Positions 1 through 9,471 of a stretch of 64,000 nucleotides of DNA are shown here, piece after piece (position 1 is the first letter of the stretch; each line of letters opens with the position of its first letter). This DNA is from Agreia sp. Leaf210 (GTDB taxonomy: Bacteria > Actinomycetota > Actinomycetes > Actinomycetales > Microbacteriaceae). The notes under the pieces were generated by a model. That model saw nothing but the letters and a program-made list of their open reading frames with translations. It did no database searches and was not told the DNA's origin. Made by a program: the position numbers and the translations under genes. Location: the NCBI RefSeq assembly GCF_001421485.1, contig NZ_LMKK01000004.1, positions 248,001-312,000 on the forward strand. Direction: 5' to 3'.

Positions 1-633
1 CGACTGGTCGGTGATGGATGCGGGAGTCAGCGACGTGTCGGCCTGGCCGACCCGGGTTCCGTCGACGTAGTACGTGATGGTGCCGGCCGCGCCGTCGATC
101 ACCGAGGTGAGGCTGTACCAGCGGTTCGCGTCGAGCGCGCTGGTCGAGCGGGCGTTCACCTCGCCGCCGCCCGAGGTGGTCGTGATGGCGGTGCGGGTCG
201 TGTCTCGCGCGGTGGCGAACCAATACGCCGCGTTCGTGTCGTTGCCGATGTTCCACAGAAAGTGGTTGGCGGTCTTCATCGACGGGTCGATCTTCGCCTC
301 GGTGGTGATGGTCGCCGACGTCTTTCCGGCGAGGATGCCGTCGGGCAGCTCGACCCAGTTGGCCTGGCTGTTCTTCGCGCCACCCGTGAAGACGAGCGAG
401 TCGCCCGTCCACTGAGCATCGGTTCCGTTCACCACGGTGGCTCCGGCGACGGCGCCCGCCCCCGTGGCGGTGTTCGCCACCGCATTGCCCGCGGTCTGCG
501 TGAAGAGGTACTCGCCGATCAGTCCGTCACCGGGGGCGGCGGCGTTCGCCGCGCCTCCCAGCGACAGTCCTGCGCCGATCACAGCGAGCGACACCGCTGC
601 GGCCGCTCCCCGCTTGAGAAATGTGGAGATCAT
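1..633 (-). CDS. Secreted LamG-domain protein, C-terminus beyond window
   Basis: The start is ATG at 633 with a GAAAGG ribosome site just upstream. Residues 1-28 form a signal peptide (Lys/Arg, then an Ala/Leu/Gly core ending near NAAA). What follows resembles a laminin-G/concanavalin-like domain: a GLIGEYLF opening, then TNHFLW-like and YYVDG strands. The same fold opens the next gene, the multi-GH43 protein, so this is probably a second secreted glycan-binding or glycan-cleaving protein of the same locus. The frame runs off the left edge without a stop, so the catalytic part, if any, is not visible. It lies 93 bp downstream of the GH43 gene on the same strand. Secretion and LamG are well supported; enzyme activity is unknown. 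Confidence 0.75.
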   Translation of the reverse strand, partial: MISTFLKRGAAAAVSLAVIGAGLSLGGAANAAAPGDGLIGEYLFTQTAGNAVANTATGAGAVAGATVVNGTDAQWTGDSLVFTGGAKNSQANWVELPDGILAGKTSATITTEAKIDPSMKTANHFLWNIGNDTNAAYWFATARDTTRTAITTTSGGGEVNARSTSALDANRWYSLTSVIDGAAGTITYYVDGTRVGQADTSLTPASITDQS

Positions 634-670
634 CGAATGCCTTTCACTCGTCGTCGAGTCGTGTGCGAAC

Positions 671-696
671 GTTCTGCGTGGATGTTCTGCGTGGAT
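671..696. repeat. 13-bp tandem duplication in the gap between two secreted-protein genes
   Basis: GTTCTGCGTGGAT occurs twice head to tail and is followed by a GTGGTTGTGGTTGTGGAT low-complexity stretch. It lies in the 93-bp gap upstream of the LamG gene. No clear terminator is seen there. Confidence 0.6.
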
Positions 697-726
697 GTGG
701 TTGTGGTTGTGGATGGCGTACTGAGA

Positions 727-3700
727 TCAGACACGTCGGCGGCGCAGGAGGAACACGGCTCCGCCGGCGATCAGCAGCGCGAGCGCTCCGAGCCCCGCGA
801 ACAGTGCGCCCGATCCGGTCTGACTGAGAGAGCCGCCGGGGCCACCGGCGCCGGGAGCTCCGGCATCCGGAGCACCGGGTCCCGCAGGCACCGCCTGCAC
901 GGTCAGCGCCTTCTCCGCGAGAGCCCCCGACGTGCTTCCCGCAGCGCGCACGGTGTGCTCCCCGGCGGGTGTCGTGAGCGGGATGCGCACGGTCGCCGTG
1001 AATCGTCCGTCGCTGTCGGCGTCGGCCGAGCCCAGGAACACCGGGTCGGAGAACAGGGTCATCTCGACCCTCTCGCCCTCTCCGAATCCGCGGCCGGTCA
1101 CCGTGACCGTGTCACCTGCGACGACACTCGACGCGCTCAGGGCGATCGAGGCATCCGGTGTGTCGGGGCCTGACACGACGACCGACAGCGACCCTGTCGC
1201 CGAGCTGTTGCCGGCCACATCGACCGAGCGGTACTCGAGCAACGTCCAGCCGACCGTTCCGAAGCTGAGCGGCTCGCCGTAGGCGGCCCACTCCCCCGCG
1301 TTCAGGCGGTACTCCAGTGCCGCCACGCCGCTGGTCGCGTCGGATGCCGACAGCGTCACGACGACGGGCTGCTCGACCGTGCCGACGGCAGTCGACGGCG
1401 AAGCGAGAGCGCTGACGCTCGGTGCCGTGCGGTCGACGGGCAGGGTGATCGAGCCGACAGACGACTCCACGGGAACGCCGGCGACGCTCGCCCGGTATTC
1501 GAGAGTGCGGGCGCCGTCTTCGGCGAGCGAGATCGGCGCCGTGTAGGCCGTCCACTCGCCGCCGTCGAGGCGGTACTCCAGATCTGCCGGCGCATCCGAG
1601 CCCGGCGCGAGGGTGACGGTCGGCGCCGTGCGGTACCAGCCCGCGGAGCCATCCGGTGCGCCCGGCGCGGTCGTGGCGATCACGCTCGGAGCCTCGGGGT
1701 CGACGTCGTCTCCCACGACGACGCGGATCTTCACCGCGGCGTTCTCGGGAGCCAACTCCTCGTCGGCAGCCATCGCGAACACCGGCAGACCGGCGGCCGT
1801 CCAGTGCACCAGGGCGGCGCGGGCGTGCCTGCGGGGGTCGAACAGACCCGCATCCGTTGCCTCGCCCGGGTTGGACGAGTCGTTCACGGTGCGTGAGTGG
1901 TAGACGATCACGGGGTTGCCGAATTCGTCGACGGTGAACGAGTTGTGGCCGGGGCCCACCTGTCCGGGAACGTCGTCGGTCGTGAGCAGCGGGTAGGGGT
2001 TCTTCGCCCACGACGCCGGGTTCATCAGATCGGCCGCAGCATCCGCGGTGAGCACGCCCACGCAGTACTTGTCGTCGACGGTCGCCGCCGAGAAGGCGAT
2101 GACGATCTTGCCGTTCTTCTTGATCACGGCCGGGCCCTCGTCGATCGAGTCGCCGTTGTTCTTCTCCCACGCCAGGGTCGGCGCGGAGAGCAGAATCGAC
2201 TGCGAGATCAGCTGATTCGGGTTCGCCGGGTCGATCTCGGCCATGCGCAGCGTCGATCCGATGGCGGGCTTCTCGGCCCAGACCACGTAGTGCTTGCCAG
2301 CCTCTTCGAAGTGCGTCATGTCGAGCGAGAAGCTCGTGAACGCGGAGCCGTCTCCGGCCGCCGCCTTCACGTAACCGAGGCTCGTCCAGTTCGCCGGATC
2401 GAGCGCGGCGTCTCCGCCGAACTCGTCGCCGGTGAACTTGAGCATCGCGGGCCGGATGTCGAAGCCGCTCGTGCGTCCGGCGGTGAACAGGATGTACCAG
2501 TCGTCACCGATCTTCTCGAGCTCGGGTGCCCAGATGTAGCGGTTGAGAGCAGGATCGGTGTTCTCGTGCCAGATGGTGGTCTCAGGCGCGTTCTTCAACC
2601 CCTGGATCGTGTCCGCGCTGCGCAGCACGATGCGGTCGTAGCCGTTCGGGTCGTCGGCACGGGTCATCGGGTAGGAGCCGGTGAAGTAGTATTTGCCGTC
2701 GTCTCCGAGGGTGACGTCGGGGTCGGCGCGGCGCTCCACCAGCGGGTCGGGGAAGGTCGGTCGCGTGACCGTTCCGTCGACCGTGTAGGTGCCCGGCTCG
2801 GCGGTGCTGAGCGCGGCCAGGTCGTCGGCGTTCCAGTCGACAGGCATCGACGAGGTGTCGCCGCTCGAGTATTCGACCGTTGCCGTCTCGGGCAGCACCG
2901 GGGTCTCCCCCGCACCGATCTTCACGTCGCCGAACGACTGCACGCCCGTGTTCACGACGCGACCGTAGGTCTTCTGGATGCTCGCGTACTCCGCGGCGGT
3001 CACGCCGATGCTCGAGGCTCCGGATGCTCCGGCCGGGAAGTCTCCTGAGCTGTCGGGCGCAGCAGGCGTGAGCGCTGTGGCCCCCGCCGGCGAGCTGAAC
3101 GTCACGAAGTCAGAGGTCGTCACCTCGAAGCGTGCACCGCCCTGAGCCGTGTAGCCCACGCGGTAGCCGCCGATCCCGTTGTCGTACACGGCCGAGACGT
3201 CGGTCGCCGAGACGATCGAGGGAACGAACGACACGAGACGCTCGTTCGTGAACGACGTCAGGTCCGCCGAGTCGTAGACGTAGAGACGCGACCCCTGGCC
3301 GTTCTCGATGGCGACGAGACGGAAGGTCCCGTCGGGTGCGCGAAGCAGCACGGGAGGCCCGAACTTCGTCGCGCCGAGTGTCGGATAGAGGATCCCGCGA
3401 CCCTTGTTGAGTCCCGTGTACTCGCCGTCGGAAGTCGAGGGTGAATCGGATGCCGCGAGGTGCAGCACGTCGGTGCGGTTCGTGTCGCCGTCGGTGATGT
3501 ACGAGCCGATGCGACCGGTGTCCTGCGCCAGCACGGTGACCGCGAACTCGCGGGTTGCGGTGAGCTCGCCCAGTGTGAAGGTCGCCGTGAGGGTGACCGA
3601 CTTCTCCGCCGGCGCCCGGGTGACCGAGCCGTCGGTCGCGATCGCCGCCGCATCCGATGTCGCCCACGAGACGGCGACCTCGCCGATCGACGTGCGCAGC

Positions 3701-6700
3701 ACGATGTCGTCCGTCACGCGGGTGATGGCCAGGTCGTAGCCGTTCACGGCCACGGTCAGGTTGTTCTGCGGGGTGTCGGCGAGAACGATGAAGGGGAATT
3801 CGCGGGTGACCGTCTTGCCGGCGAGCGTGAGCGTGGCCGTGAGCGTCACCGGCACGTCACCGTCGACTGTCGGGCGGGTCACCGTTCCGTCGGTGGCAAT
3901 CGCATCCGGGCGGTTGGACGCCCACGTGATGGTCGAGCCGTTTGCACCCTGAGCCGCCAGATCGCGGTCGGTCGTGATCGCTCCGGAGCCCGGGTTGAGC
4001 GCTGCGGCGTCGGCCTCGAGCGCGGCCTGCACGGTCGCCTCATCGGCCCAGGCGTAGTACTCGCTGGCGATCGAAGCGTCGTCGAGCGCACTCGTCCACA
4101 CCTTCACATCGCGCACGCCGCCCTTGTAGAGGTCGTCGGGGTACGACGACTTGCCGATGTACGACACGAGGTTCGAGCCGAACTGGCTCACCGTTCGTGT
4201 GGTCGAGACCGATCCGATCTTCTTGCCGTTGAAGTAGCCGGTGATGCGGTTCGGCTCGATCACGGTCGTGTACAGGCCCCAGGCGTTGGATGTCGCGGGT
4301 CCCGCGATTCCCTGGCCCGCGTTGGTGGGCGAGATGCCGGCCTCGGTGCCCCACGGGGAACCGGGCGAGCTGCCGTTGGTGATCACCGACTTGAACAGAC
4401 CGCTCGGGTTCTTGGGATTCAGCAGCCAGTACTGGGCCGGAGGGTTGCTCGCGGAGCCGAAGAACATGGCCGCGTAGTTTCCGGATGCCCGATCGTTGCG
4501 CAGCCAGGTCGAGATGGTCAGGGTGTCGCGGCCGTCGAACAGGCCGGTGGGCAACTGCACGTACGCTCCGCTGCTGCCGCTCGAGCCGCCCGGAAGAGCG
4601 AGCTCGGGGCCGGTCACCTTGGCGCCCGTTCCCCTGATCACACCGTCGTTCCCGTAGGGAGACGAGTCGGGGACGGTCGTGCCGGTTGTCTTCGAGAAGT
4701 CGTAGTGCAGACGCAGATCGCCCTGTGCTGCGGCGACCTTGATCGTGGCGGTGACGGCACGGGCGACACTCGTCACCTCGCCCTTCACGGTGATGGTCTG
4801 CGCGGTGTCGGCGTAGCCGGCCGGAGTCTTCTCCCAGGTGACGGGCAGGTCCTGCTGCGAGCCATCCGCGAAGACCACCGTGGCGGTCTTCGGCAGAGCC
4901 GCCTCGGTGCCGACCTGCGTGGTGAGTGACACGGGCTTCACCTCGGTGACAGCGGGGAGCATCGCGTCGAACACCCGCTTCTGTTCCTCCGCCGTGATGG
5001 GCAGAACCGTGCCGTGTCGGGGTGCCGGATTCGGCAGCGTGTAGTTCGCAGGAATGGTCCAGTCCGCATCCGCCCCGAGCTTCTTCGAGAAGAGCGGAAT
5101 GTACTTGCGACCGCTGAACTCGTCGACGAAGAGGTAGTAGCCCTCGCCGTTCACGTCACCGGGGTTGGCCTTGACGATGGTCGGGCCCTCCACGGCTCCC
5201 GTTCCCGCGTTCTTGCCGATGCAGCTTTCCTGCAGCGCCCAGGCGCCCGTCGTCGAGGTCTTCGTGGTGACGGCGAGCAGATCGGTCGACGTCTCTTCGA
5301 ACACGTCGAGGCAGCCCATCGACTGCGCCTCGTCTTTCGTGAAGCGGTGATAGGTGTCGCCCTCTTTGATCACGGTGCTGTCGATGCGCGAGACACCCGT
5401 GTTCTGCCAGACCTTCGCCTCGGTGAAGGTCTGGAAGTCGCGCGTCGTGGCGTACATCATGACGTTCGGCGCGGAACCGGTGTGGTTGGGGTCGTCGGCC
5501 GCGTAGATCTTCGACGCCCAGAACACGACGTAGGCGCCGAGAGATTCGTCGTAGAACGCCTCGGGCGCCCAGGTGTTTCCTGCCGTGTCGGGCGAGACCT
5601 GCACGTGGCGCTGCTCAGACCAGTTCACGAGGTCCGTCGACTCCCACACCTCGATGAACTTGCTGCCGGTGCGCTGCGAGGCGTCCCAGCTCGTGCCGCC
5701 GCCGATCGAGAGATCTGTGGCGATCATGTAGAACTTGTCGCCCTCGGGAGAGCGCACGATGAACGGGTCGCGCAGACCCGTGGTGCTCTTCGTCGAGGTG
5801 ATGGCGGGCTTGCCGCCGTTCAGGGCGAGCCAGTTGCGGGCGTCGTTGCCGGTGCTGGCTCCGAAGTAGATCTTCTCGCCGGCGACGCTGTCACCGGTGA
5901 AGTAGCTGAACAGGTACGACTCGTACTCCTGCTTCGCCGGCAGGGCCGGAACCGTGGCGGCGAAGGTGCGCGTCAGAGCGGCCTCGCCCTTGGTGGCCGT
6001 CGCCGTGAGAGTGACGGATGCCGCGGGGTCGCCGTGTGCGGGGCGCGAGACGACACCGTCGCTTGCGATCACCTGCGTGTTCGAGGAGCTCCAGACGACG
6101 TCGACTCCGGAGACGCTGGACGCGGGCAGGGTGACATTGCCCCGCACGTCGTCGAGCCCGTGCACGACGATCGCGTCGAGCGCCAGCTGGGCGGCGTCGC
6201 CGTCAGGCGATGCGGTGGCCGCGACCGTCACGGGAATGGTGCGGGTCACGGTGGCCGCGCCGGCCGTGATCGTGGCGGTCAGGTCGACCGTTTCAGTGGA
6301 TGTCGTGCGGGTCACCGCTCCTGTCGCCGAGACGACGGCCGGGTTCGACGACGCCCAGGTGATGGTCGACCTCGCGGGGCCGCTGACCGGCAGCGAGAGG
6401 TTGCCGGTGACGGCGGACACGTCTCCGAGCGCGGTCTCTGCCCAGATGGCATCGGAGGTGGCGATGGCGGTCGCCGACTGCGTGCTCAGGTCACCGACCT
6501 CGGCCGTGGTCAACGCGCGGTTGTAGATGCGGAAGTCGCTGACGACACCCTTGAACGAGTTGTCGAGCGCGTAGGCCGAGCGGCCGATGTAGTTGCGCGT
6601 GGTCTTGCCCGCGCCGAGCTGCGCCGGCGTCACGTCGACCGCCGTGTTCTGCGCGACCTGGGTGCCGTTCTCGTAGAGCGTGCCGACCTTTCCGGTCTGC

Positions 6701-7230
6701 GTGTAGGTCAGACGCTTCCACGTGCCCTTGGCCAGGTTCTGGTCGCGGCCCTTCGAGGTCTCCTTCTCGCCGCCCCACGCCGCTGCGGAGATAACCGAGC
6801 GGTAGGGAGTCGAGGTGGTGAACAGGTAGCCGTTGCCCGACTGCGGAGTGCCGACGGCCTCATTGCCGAGGTTGTACAGAAAGTGGTTGCCGGTGAGTGC
6901 GGGGTCGATCCAGGCATCGAACGAGACGGTGATCGAGTCGAGCCCCGCCGTCAGGTCATTGGGGAGCTTCACGGCGTTGCCGCTGCTCGAGGCTCCTCCG
7001 CCGAAGACGAAACCGTGTCCTGCATTCCACCCGGGGGCACCCTCGACGGCAGCGGTGCGTCCGTTGCCCGACGAGTCGGCCACGGAGGTGCCTTCTGTCT
7101 CGTCGAGCTTGTACCAGGCGACCAGACCGTCGTCGACCGACGCCGCCACCGCGGGTGCTGGAGGCGCGGCCAGAAGGGTACTGAAGGCGACCGCGAAGGC
7201 GGTCAGCATGGCGATTCGGGATTTCAGCAT
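727..7230 (-). CDS. Giant secreted, wall-anchored multidomain GH43 glycoside hydrolase (arabinan/arabinoxylan type)
   Basis: The chosen start is ATG at 7230, preceded by CGGAGTGAG; the frame stays open 34 codons further upstream but has no signal there. The product is about 2167 residues. Layout: signal peptide (1-32); LamG (about 30-210); Ig-like linkers; GH43 propeller (about 430-740, with LRDPF, WAPEAF and EGPTIV); second LamG (about 840-1045); Ig-like linkers; a GH43-like propeller without the RDP motif (about 1240-1400); a third GH43 propeller (about 1496-1810, with ADPDV, WAPEL and DEGPAV); Ig-like C-terminal domains; then an LSQTG sorting motif, hydrophobic helix and RRRR tail. GH43 enzymes cleave alpha-L-arabinofuranosides or beta-xylosides. 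The gene lies 136 bp downstream of a furanose-type ABC importer, so it probably releases the imported sugar outside the cell. The exact linkage specificity cannot be read from sequence. Confidence 0.88.
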   Translation of the reverse strand: MLKSRIAMLTAFAVAFSTLLAAPPAPAVAASVDDGLVAWYKLDETEGTSVADSSGNGRTAAVEGAPGWNAGHGFVFGGGASSSGNAVKLPNDLTAGLDSITVSFDAWIDPALTGNHFLYNLGNEAVGTPQSGNGYLFTTSTPYRSVISAAAWGGEKETSKGRDQNLAKGTWKRLTYTQTGKVGTLYENGTQVAQNTAVDVTPAQLGAGKTTRNYIGRSAYALDNSFKGVVSDFRIYNRALTTAEVGDLSTQSATAIATSDAIWAETALGDVSAVTGNLSLPVSGPARSTITWASSNPAVVSATGAVTRTTSTETVDLTATITAGAATVTRTIPVTVAATASPDGDAAQLALDAIVVHGLDDVRGNVTLPASSVSGVDVVWSSSNTQVIASDGVVSRPAHGDPAASVTLTATATKGEAALTRTFAATVPALPAKQEYESYLFSYFTGDSVAGEKIYFGASTGNDARNWLALNGGKPAITSTKSTTGLRDPFIVRSPEGDKFYMIATDLSIGGGTSWDASQRTGSKFIEVWESTDLVNWSEQRHVQVSPDTAGNTWAPEAFYDESLGAYVVFWASKIYAADDPNHTGSAPNVMMYATTRDFQTFTEAKVWQNTGVSRIDSTVIKEGDTYHRFTKDEAQSMGCLDVFEETSTDLLAVTTKTSTTGAWALQESCIGKNAGTGAVEGPTIVKANPGDVNGEGYYLFVDEFSGRKYIPLFSKKLGADADWTIPANYTLPNPAPRHGTVLPITAEEQKRVFDAMLPAVTEVKPVSLTTQVGTEAALPKTATVVFADGSQQDLPVTWEKTPAGYADTAQTITVKGEVTSVARAVTATIKVAAAQGDLRLHYDFSKTTGTTVPDSSPYGNDGVIRGTGAKVTGPELALPGGSSGSSGAYVQLPTGLFDGRDTLTISTWLRNDRASGNYAAMFFGSASNPPAQYWLLNPKNPSGLFKSVITNGSSPGSPWGTEAGISPTNAGQGIAGPATSNAWGLYTTVIEPNRITGYFNGKKIGSVSTTRTVSQFGSNLVSYIGKSSYPDDLYKGGVRDVKVWTSALDDASIASEYYAWADEATVQAALEADAAALNPGSGAITTDRDLAAQGANGSTITWASNRPDAIATDGTVTRPTVDGDVPVTLTATLTLAGKTVTREFPFIVLADTPQNNLTVAVNGYDLAITRVTDDIVLRTSIGEVAVSWATSDAAAIATDGSVTRAPAEKSVTLTATFTLGELTATREFAVTVLAQDTGRIGSYITDGDTNRTDVLHLAASDSPSTSDGEYTGLNKGRGILYPTLGATKFGPPVLLRAPDGTFRLVAIENGQGSRLYVYDSADLTSFTNERLVSFVPSIVSATDVSAVYDNGIGGYRVGYTAQGGARFEVTTSDFVTFSSPAGATALTPAAPDSSGDFPAGASGASSIGVTAAEYASIQKTYGRVVNTGVQSFGDVKIGAGETPVLPETATVEYSSGDTSSMPVDWNADDLAALSTAEPGTYTVDGTVTRPTFPDPLVERRADPDVTLGDDGKYYFTGSYPMTRADDPNGYDRIVLRSADTIQGLKNAPETTIWHENTDPALNRYIWAPELEKIGDDWYILFTAGRTSGFDIRPAMLKFTGDEFGGDAALDPANWTSLGYVKAAAGDGSAFTSFSLDMTHFEEAGKHYVVWAEKPAIGSTLRMAEIDPANPNQLISQSILLSAPTLAWEKNNGDSIDEGPAVIKKNGKIVIAFSAATVDDKYCVGVLTADAAADLMNPASWAKNPYPLLTTDDVPGQVGPGHNSFTVDEFGNPVIVYHSRTVNDSSNPGEATDAGLFDPRRHARAALVHWTAAGLPVFAMAADEELAPENAAVKIRVVVGDDVDPEAPSVIATTAPGAPDGSAGWYRTAPTVTLAPGSDAPADLEYRLDGGEWTAYTAPISLAEDGARTLEYRASVAGVPVESSVGSITLPVDRTAPSVSALASPSTAVGTVEQPVVVTLSASDATSGVAALEYRLNAGEWAAYGEPLSFGTVGWTLLEYRSVDVAGNSSATGSLSVVVSGPDTPDASIALSASSVVAGDTVTVTGRGFGEGERVEMTLFSDPVFLGSADADSDGRFTATVRIPLTTPAGEHTVRAAGSTSGALAEKALTVQAVPAGPGAPDAGAPGAGGPGGSLSQTGSGALFAGLGALALLIAGGAVFLLRRRRV

Positions 7231-7320
7231 GAACTCACTCCGGTGTGGGTTTTCGCGGGTCTTGCGGGGTATTTCTCGGCAATTGCGGGGCCTCGTGCCT
7301 GATTTCGAGCGCACGAAGGG

Positions 7321-7353
7321 CAGGGATCGCACCGCAGAAGCGGCGCGACCCTG
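7321..7353 (-). terminator. Strong stem-loop between importer operon and GH43 gene
   Basis: CAGGGATCGC pairs with GCGACCCTG (one bulge), continued by CCGC/GCGG around an AGAA loop, giving about 13 pairs. It follows the stop of the last permease gene on the minus strand, at the expected place for a terminator or partial terminator. There is no clear T-run. Confidence 0.5.
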
Positions 7354-7366
7354 GGTGACGGGCTTC

Positions 7367-8407
7367 TCAGGTCTTGCGTTTGCGCGAGACGACGAGTCTC
7401 TGCAGCAGCACGAACACCAGCAGGATCGCGCCGGTGATGATGGTGGTCGCTTCGGGCGGAATACTGCCGTCGCGGGTGATGAGAACGTTCATCAGGCCGA
7501 GTACGAGAGCACCGATGACCGAGCCGAGCACGAAACCGGCACCACCCGTGAGGAGTGTTCCGCCGATGATGACGGCGGCGATCGCGTCGAGCTCCCAGCC
7601 GACGCCGGTGATGTTCTGGGCGATGCCGAGCTTCGAGGTGTAGACCACGGCCGCGAGACCGGCGAGGGTTCCGCTGATGATGTAGATCGCCAGCTTGGTG
7701 CGCACGACGGGGAGGCCCATCAGTGTCGCCGACTGCTCGGATCCGCCGATCGCGTAGACCGTTCGACCGAAGCGCGTCTTGTGCAGAACGTAGAAGGCGA
7801 CGATCACGACGACCGCTGCGATCACGACGTTCGGAGTGGTGACGAGGTCGTTGATCTTCGGCCCGTCGATCACCTTGATCTCGGTCGACAGCGCACGGAT
7901 GGGCGACTCGTCGGCCAGGCGCTCCGGCGTCGTCGAGAGCATGGATGCGAGACCTCGGGCCAGGAACATCATCGCCAGTGTCGCGATGAACGGTTGCACA
8001 TTGAAGTACTGGATCAGGATTCCCGATGCCGCGCCGAAGACCGAGCCGATGAGGATCATCAGGACGATGACCACGAACGGGTTCCAGCCCGCGTTGGCGA
8101 GCATCACCCCCACAAGGCTGCTGATGGCGATGATGGCGCCGACCGAGAGGTCTACTCCGCCGGTGAGGATCACGAAGGTGAGTCCGACCGCCAGGATGAT
8201 CAGGTAGGCGTTGTTGATGAAGAGGTTCGACAGCGTGCTGAACTGCAGGATGCGGCCGTAGGCGATCTCGCCGTAGATGATCATGCCCACGAAGATCACG
8301 ATCGCGGCCAGTGTGGGCAGCGTCTCGAGGTTCGGCTTGAGGCGGTTCACGAGAGACGGGGTGTGCGGGCTCTGCGGCGCGCTCGGGCGTTCGATGACGG
8401 AGGTCAT
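7367..8407 (-). CDS. Sugar ABC transporter permease, YjfF/RbsC family
   Basis: A 346-residue integral membrane protein with the usual RbsC-like pattern of about 8-10 hydrophobic segments. It has the family signature GGVDLSVGAI near residue 85 and a GGTLLTGG-type loop near residue 270. In E. coli the YtfT/YjfF pair forms the channel of the galactofuranose importer with YtfR and YtfQ. The ATG at 8407 overlaps the upstream permease stop (ATGA), so translation is coupled. It is the last gene of the importer operon and is followed by a hairpin. Family is firm; the substrate is inferred from neighbours. Confidence 0.9.
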   Translation of the reverse strand: MTSVIERPSAPQSPHTPSLVNRLKPNLETLPTLAAIVIFVGMIIYGEIAYGRILQFSTLSNLFINNAYLIILAVGLTFVILTGGVDLSVGAIIAISSLVGVMLANAGWNPFVVIVLMILIGSVFGAASGILIQYFNVQPFIATLAMMFLARGLASMLSTTPERLADESPIRALSTEIKVIDGPKINDLVTTPNVVIAAVVVIVAFYVLHKTRFGRTVYAIGGSEQSATLMGLPVVRTKLAIYIISGTLAGLAAVVYTSKLGIAQNITGVGWELDAIAAVIIGGTLLTGGAGFVLGSVIGALVLGLMNVLITRDGSIPPEATTIITGAILLVFVLLQRLVVSRKRKT

Positions 8408-9471
8408 GCCGACACCGCCTCCTTTCGTGGCGTGCTGGTTCTCGCACGACGCTGGCTGAAGAGTGCGCGAACCCGCTGCGACTGCAGCAGGCAGATCGCC
8501 ACGATGACGATGGCCTTGAACGCAGGTGTCGCCGACGACGGGATGGCGAGGAACACGATGGTCTTGTCGAGCGTGGCGATCAGAAGGGCGCCGATCACAC
8601 TGCCGGTCAGCGAGAACTTGCCGCCGGCCAGCGAGGTGCCGCCGATGACCACGGCGAGGATGGCGTCCATCTCGGACGAGAAGCCGGTCTTGGCGACCTC
8701 GACGGTCATGACGCTGGCGGTGCTGAAGATGCCTGCCACGCCGGCCAGCACGCCGCTGAGGATGTAGACGAAGATGAGCAGACCCACCGGTCGAATGCCG
8801 GCCATGCGCGCCGCCTTGGGGTTGATGCCGATCGACTCGATCATCAGGCCGAGTGCGCTGCGGCGTACGAGCAGGGCGACGAGCGCCACGATCACCGCAC
8901 CGATGATGAAGACGACGGGGAACCCGAGGACGGTGCCGTTGGCGATCCAACGGAAGAACTCGTTGCTCGCCGACGTGTTCTGGCCGGAGGTGATGACCTT
9001 CGCCAACCCTCGACCGGCCAGCATCATGATCAGCGTCGTGATGAACGGCTGGAGTCCCACGATCGAGACGAGGACACCGTTGATCAGGCCGAGGAAGGCG
9101 CTGATGCCGAGGGCGAGAGCGATCGCCATGAGGGCGGATCCGAGCGATCCGTCGCCCGCGTCGTGCATGAATTCCATCGACACGGCGCCCGAGACGGCCA
9201 TGACCGACCCGACCGACAGGTCGATGCCGCGCGTGGCGATCACCAGGGTCATGCCCACGGCGATCATCATGATCGGTGCGCTGGCACGCAGGATGTCGAT
9301 GAGGTTTCCCGAGAGATCACCGGTGACACCGTTGACGGAGATGCCGAGGTACGTCGGGTCTTTGATGAGGTTGATGATCAGCAGCAGTACGAGGGCGGCG
9401 ATGGCCCAGATGTAGGGCTGCTTGATGCTGGTCTTCACGAACGAAGACGCGGCCGATGGGGTGTTCGACAT
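8404..9471 (-). CDS. Sugar ABC transporter permease, YtfT/RbsC family
   Basis: A 355-residue polytopic membrane protein beginning MSNTPSAASSF. It carries the RbsC-family motif RGIDLSVGSVMA (about residue 80) and a GGTSLAGGKFSL loop near residue 270. It is the partner of the downstream permease, with overlapping ATGA junctions on that side and a one-base overlap (TGATG) with the ATPase gene upstream. The usual family length is about 320-350. It probably forms a heterodimeric channel for a furanose sugar. Confidence 0.9.
   Translation of the reverse strand: MSNTPSAASSFVKTSIKQPYIWAIAALVLLLIINLIKDPTYLGISVNGVTGDLSGNLIDILRASAPIMMIAVGMTLVIATRGIDLSVGSVMAVSGAVSMEFMHDAGDGSLGSALMAIALALGISAFLGLINGVLVSIVGLQPFITTLIMMLAGRGLAKVITSGQNTSASNEFFRWIANGTVLGFPVVFIIGAVIVALVALLVRRSALGLMIESIGINPKAARMAGIRPVGLLIFVYILSGVLAGVAGIFSTASVMTVEVAKTGFSSEMDAILAVVIGGTSLAGGKFSLTGSVIGALLIATLDKTIVFLAIPSSATPAFKAIVIVAICLLQSQRVRALFSQRRARTSTPRKEAVSA

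Noticed and set aside
1897-3048. Long plus-strand open frame opposite the GH43 gene
   Set aside because: Arg/Val/Asp-rich translation with no domain; it mirrors the high-GC coding strand opposite and lacks a ribosome site.
5014-7302. 762-codon plus-strand open frame opposite the GH43 gene
   Set aside because: Translation is dominated by Arg, Gly and Val with no recognisable fold, while the minus strand codes clear LamG and GH43 domains.
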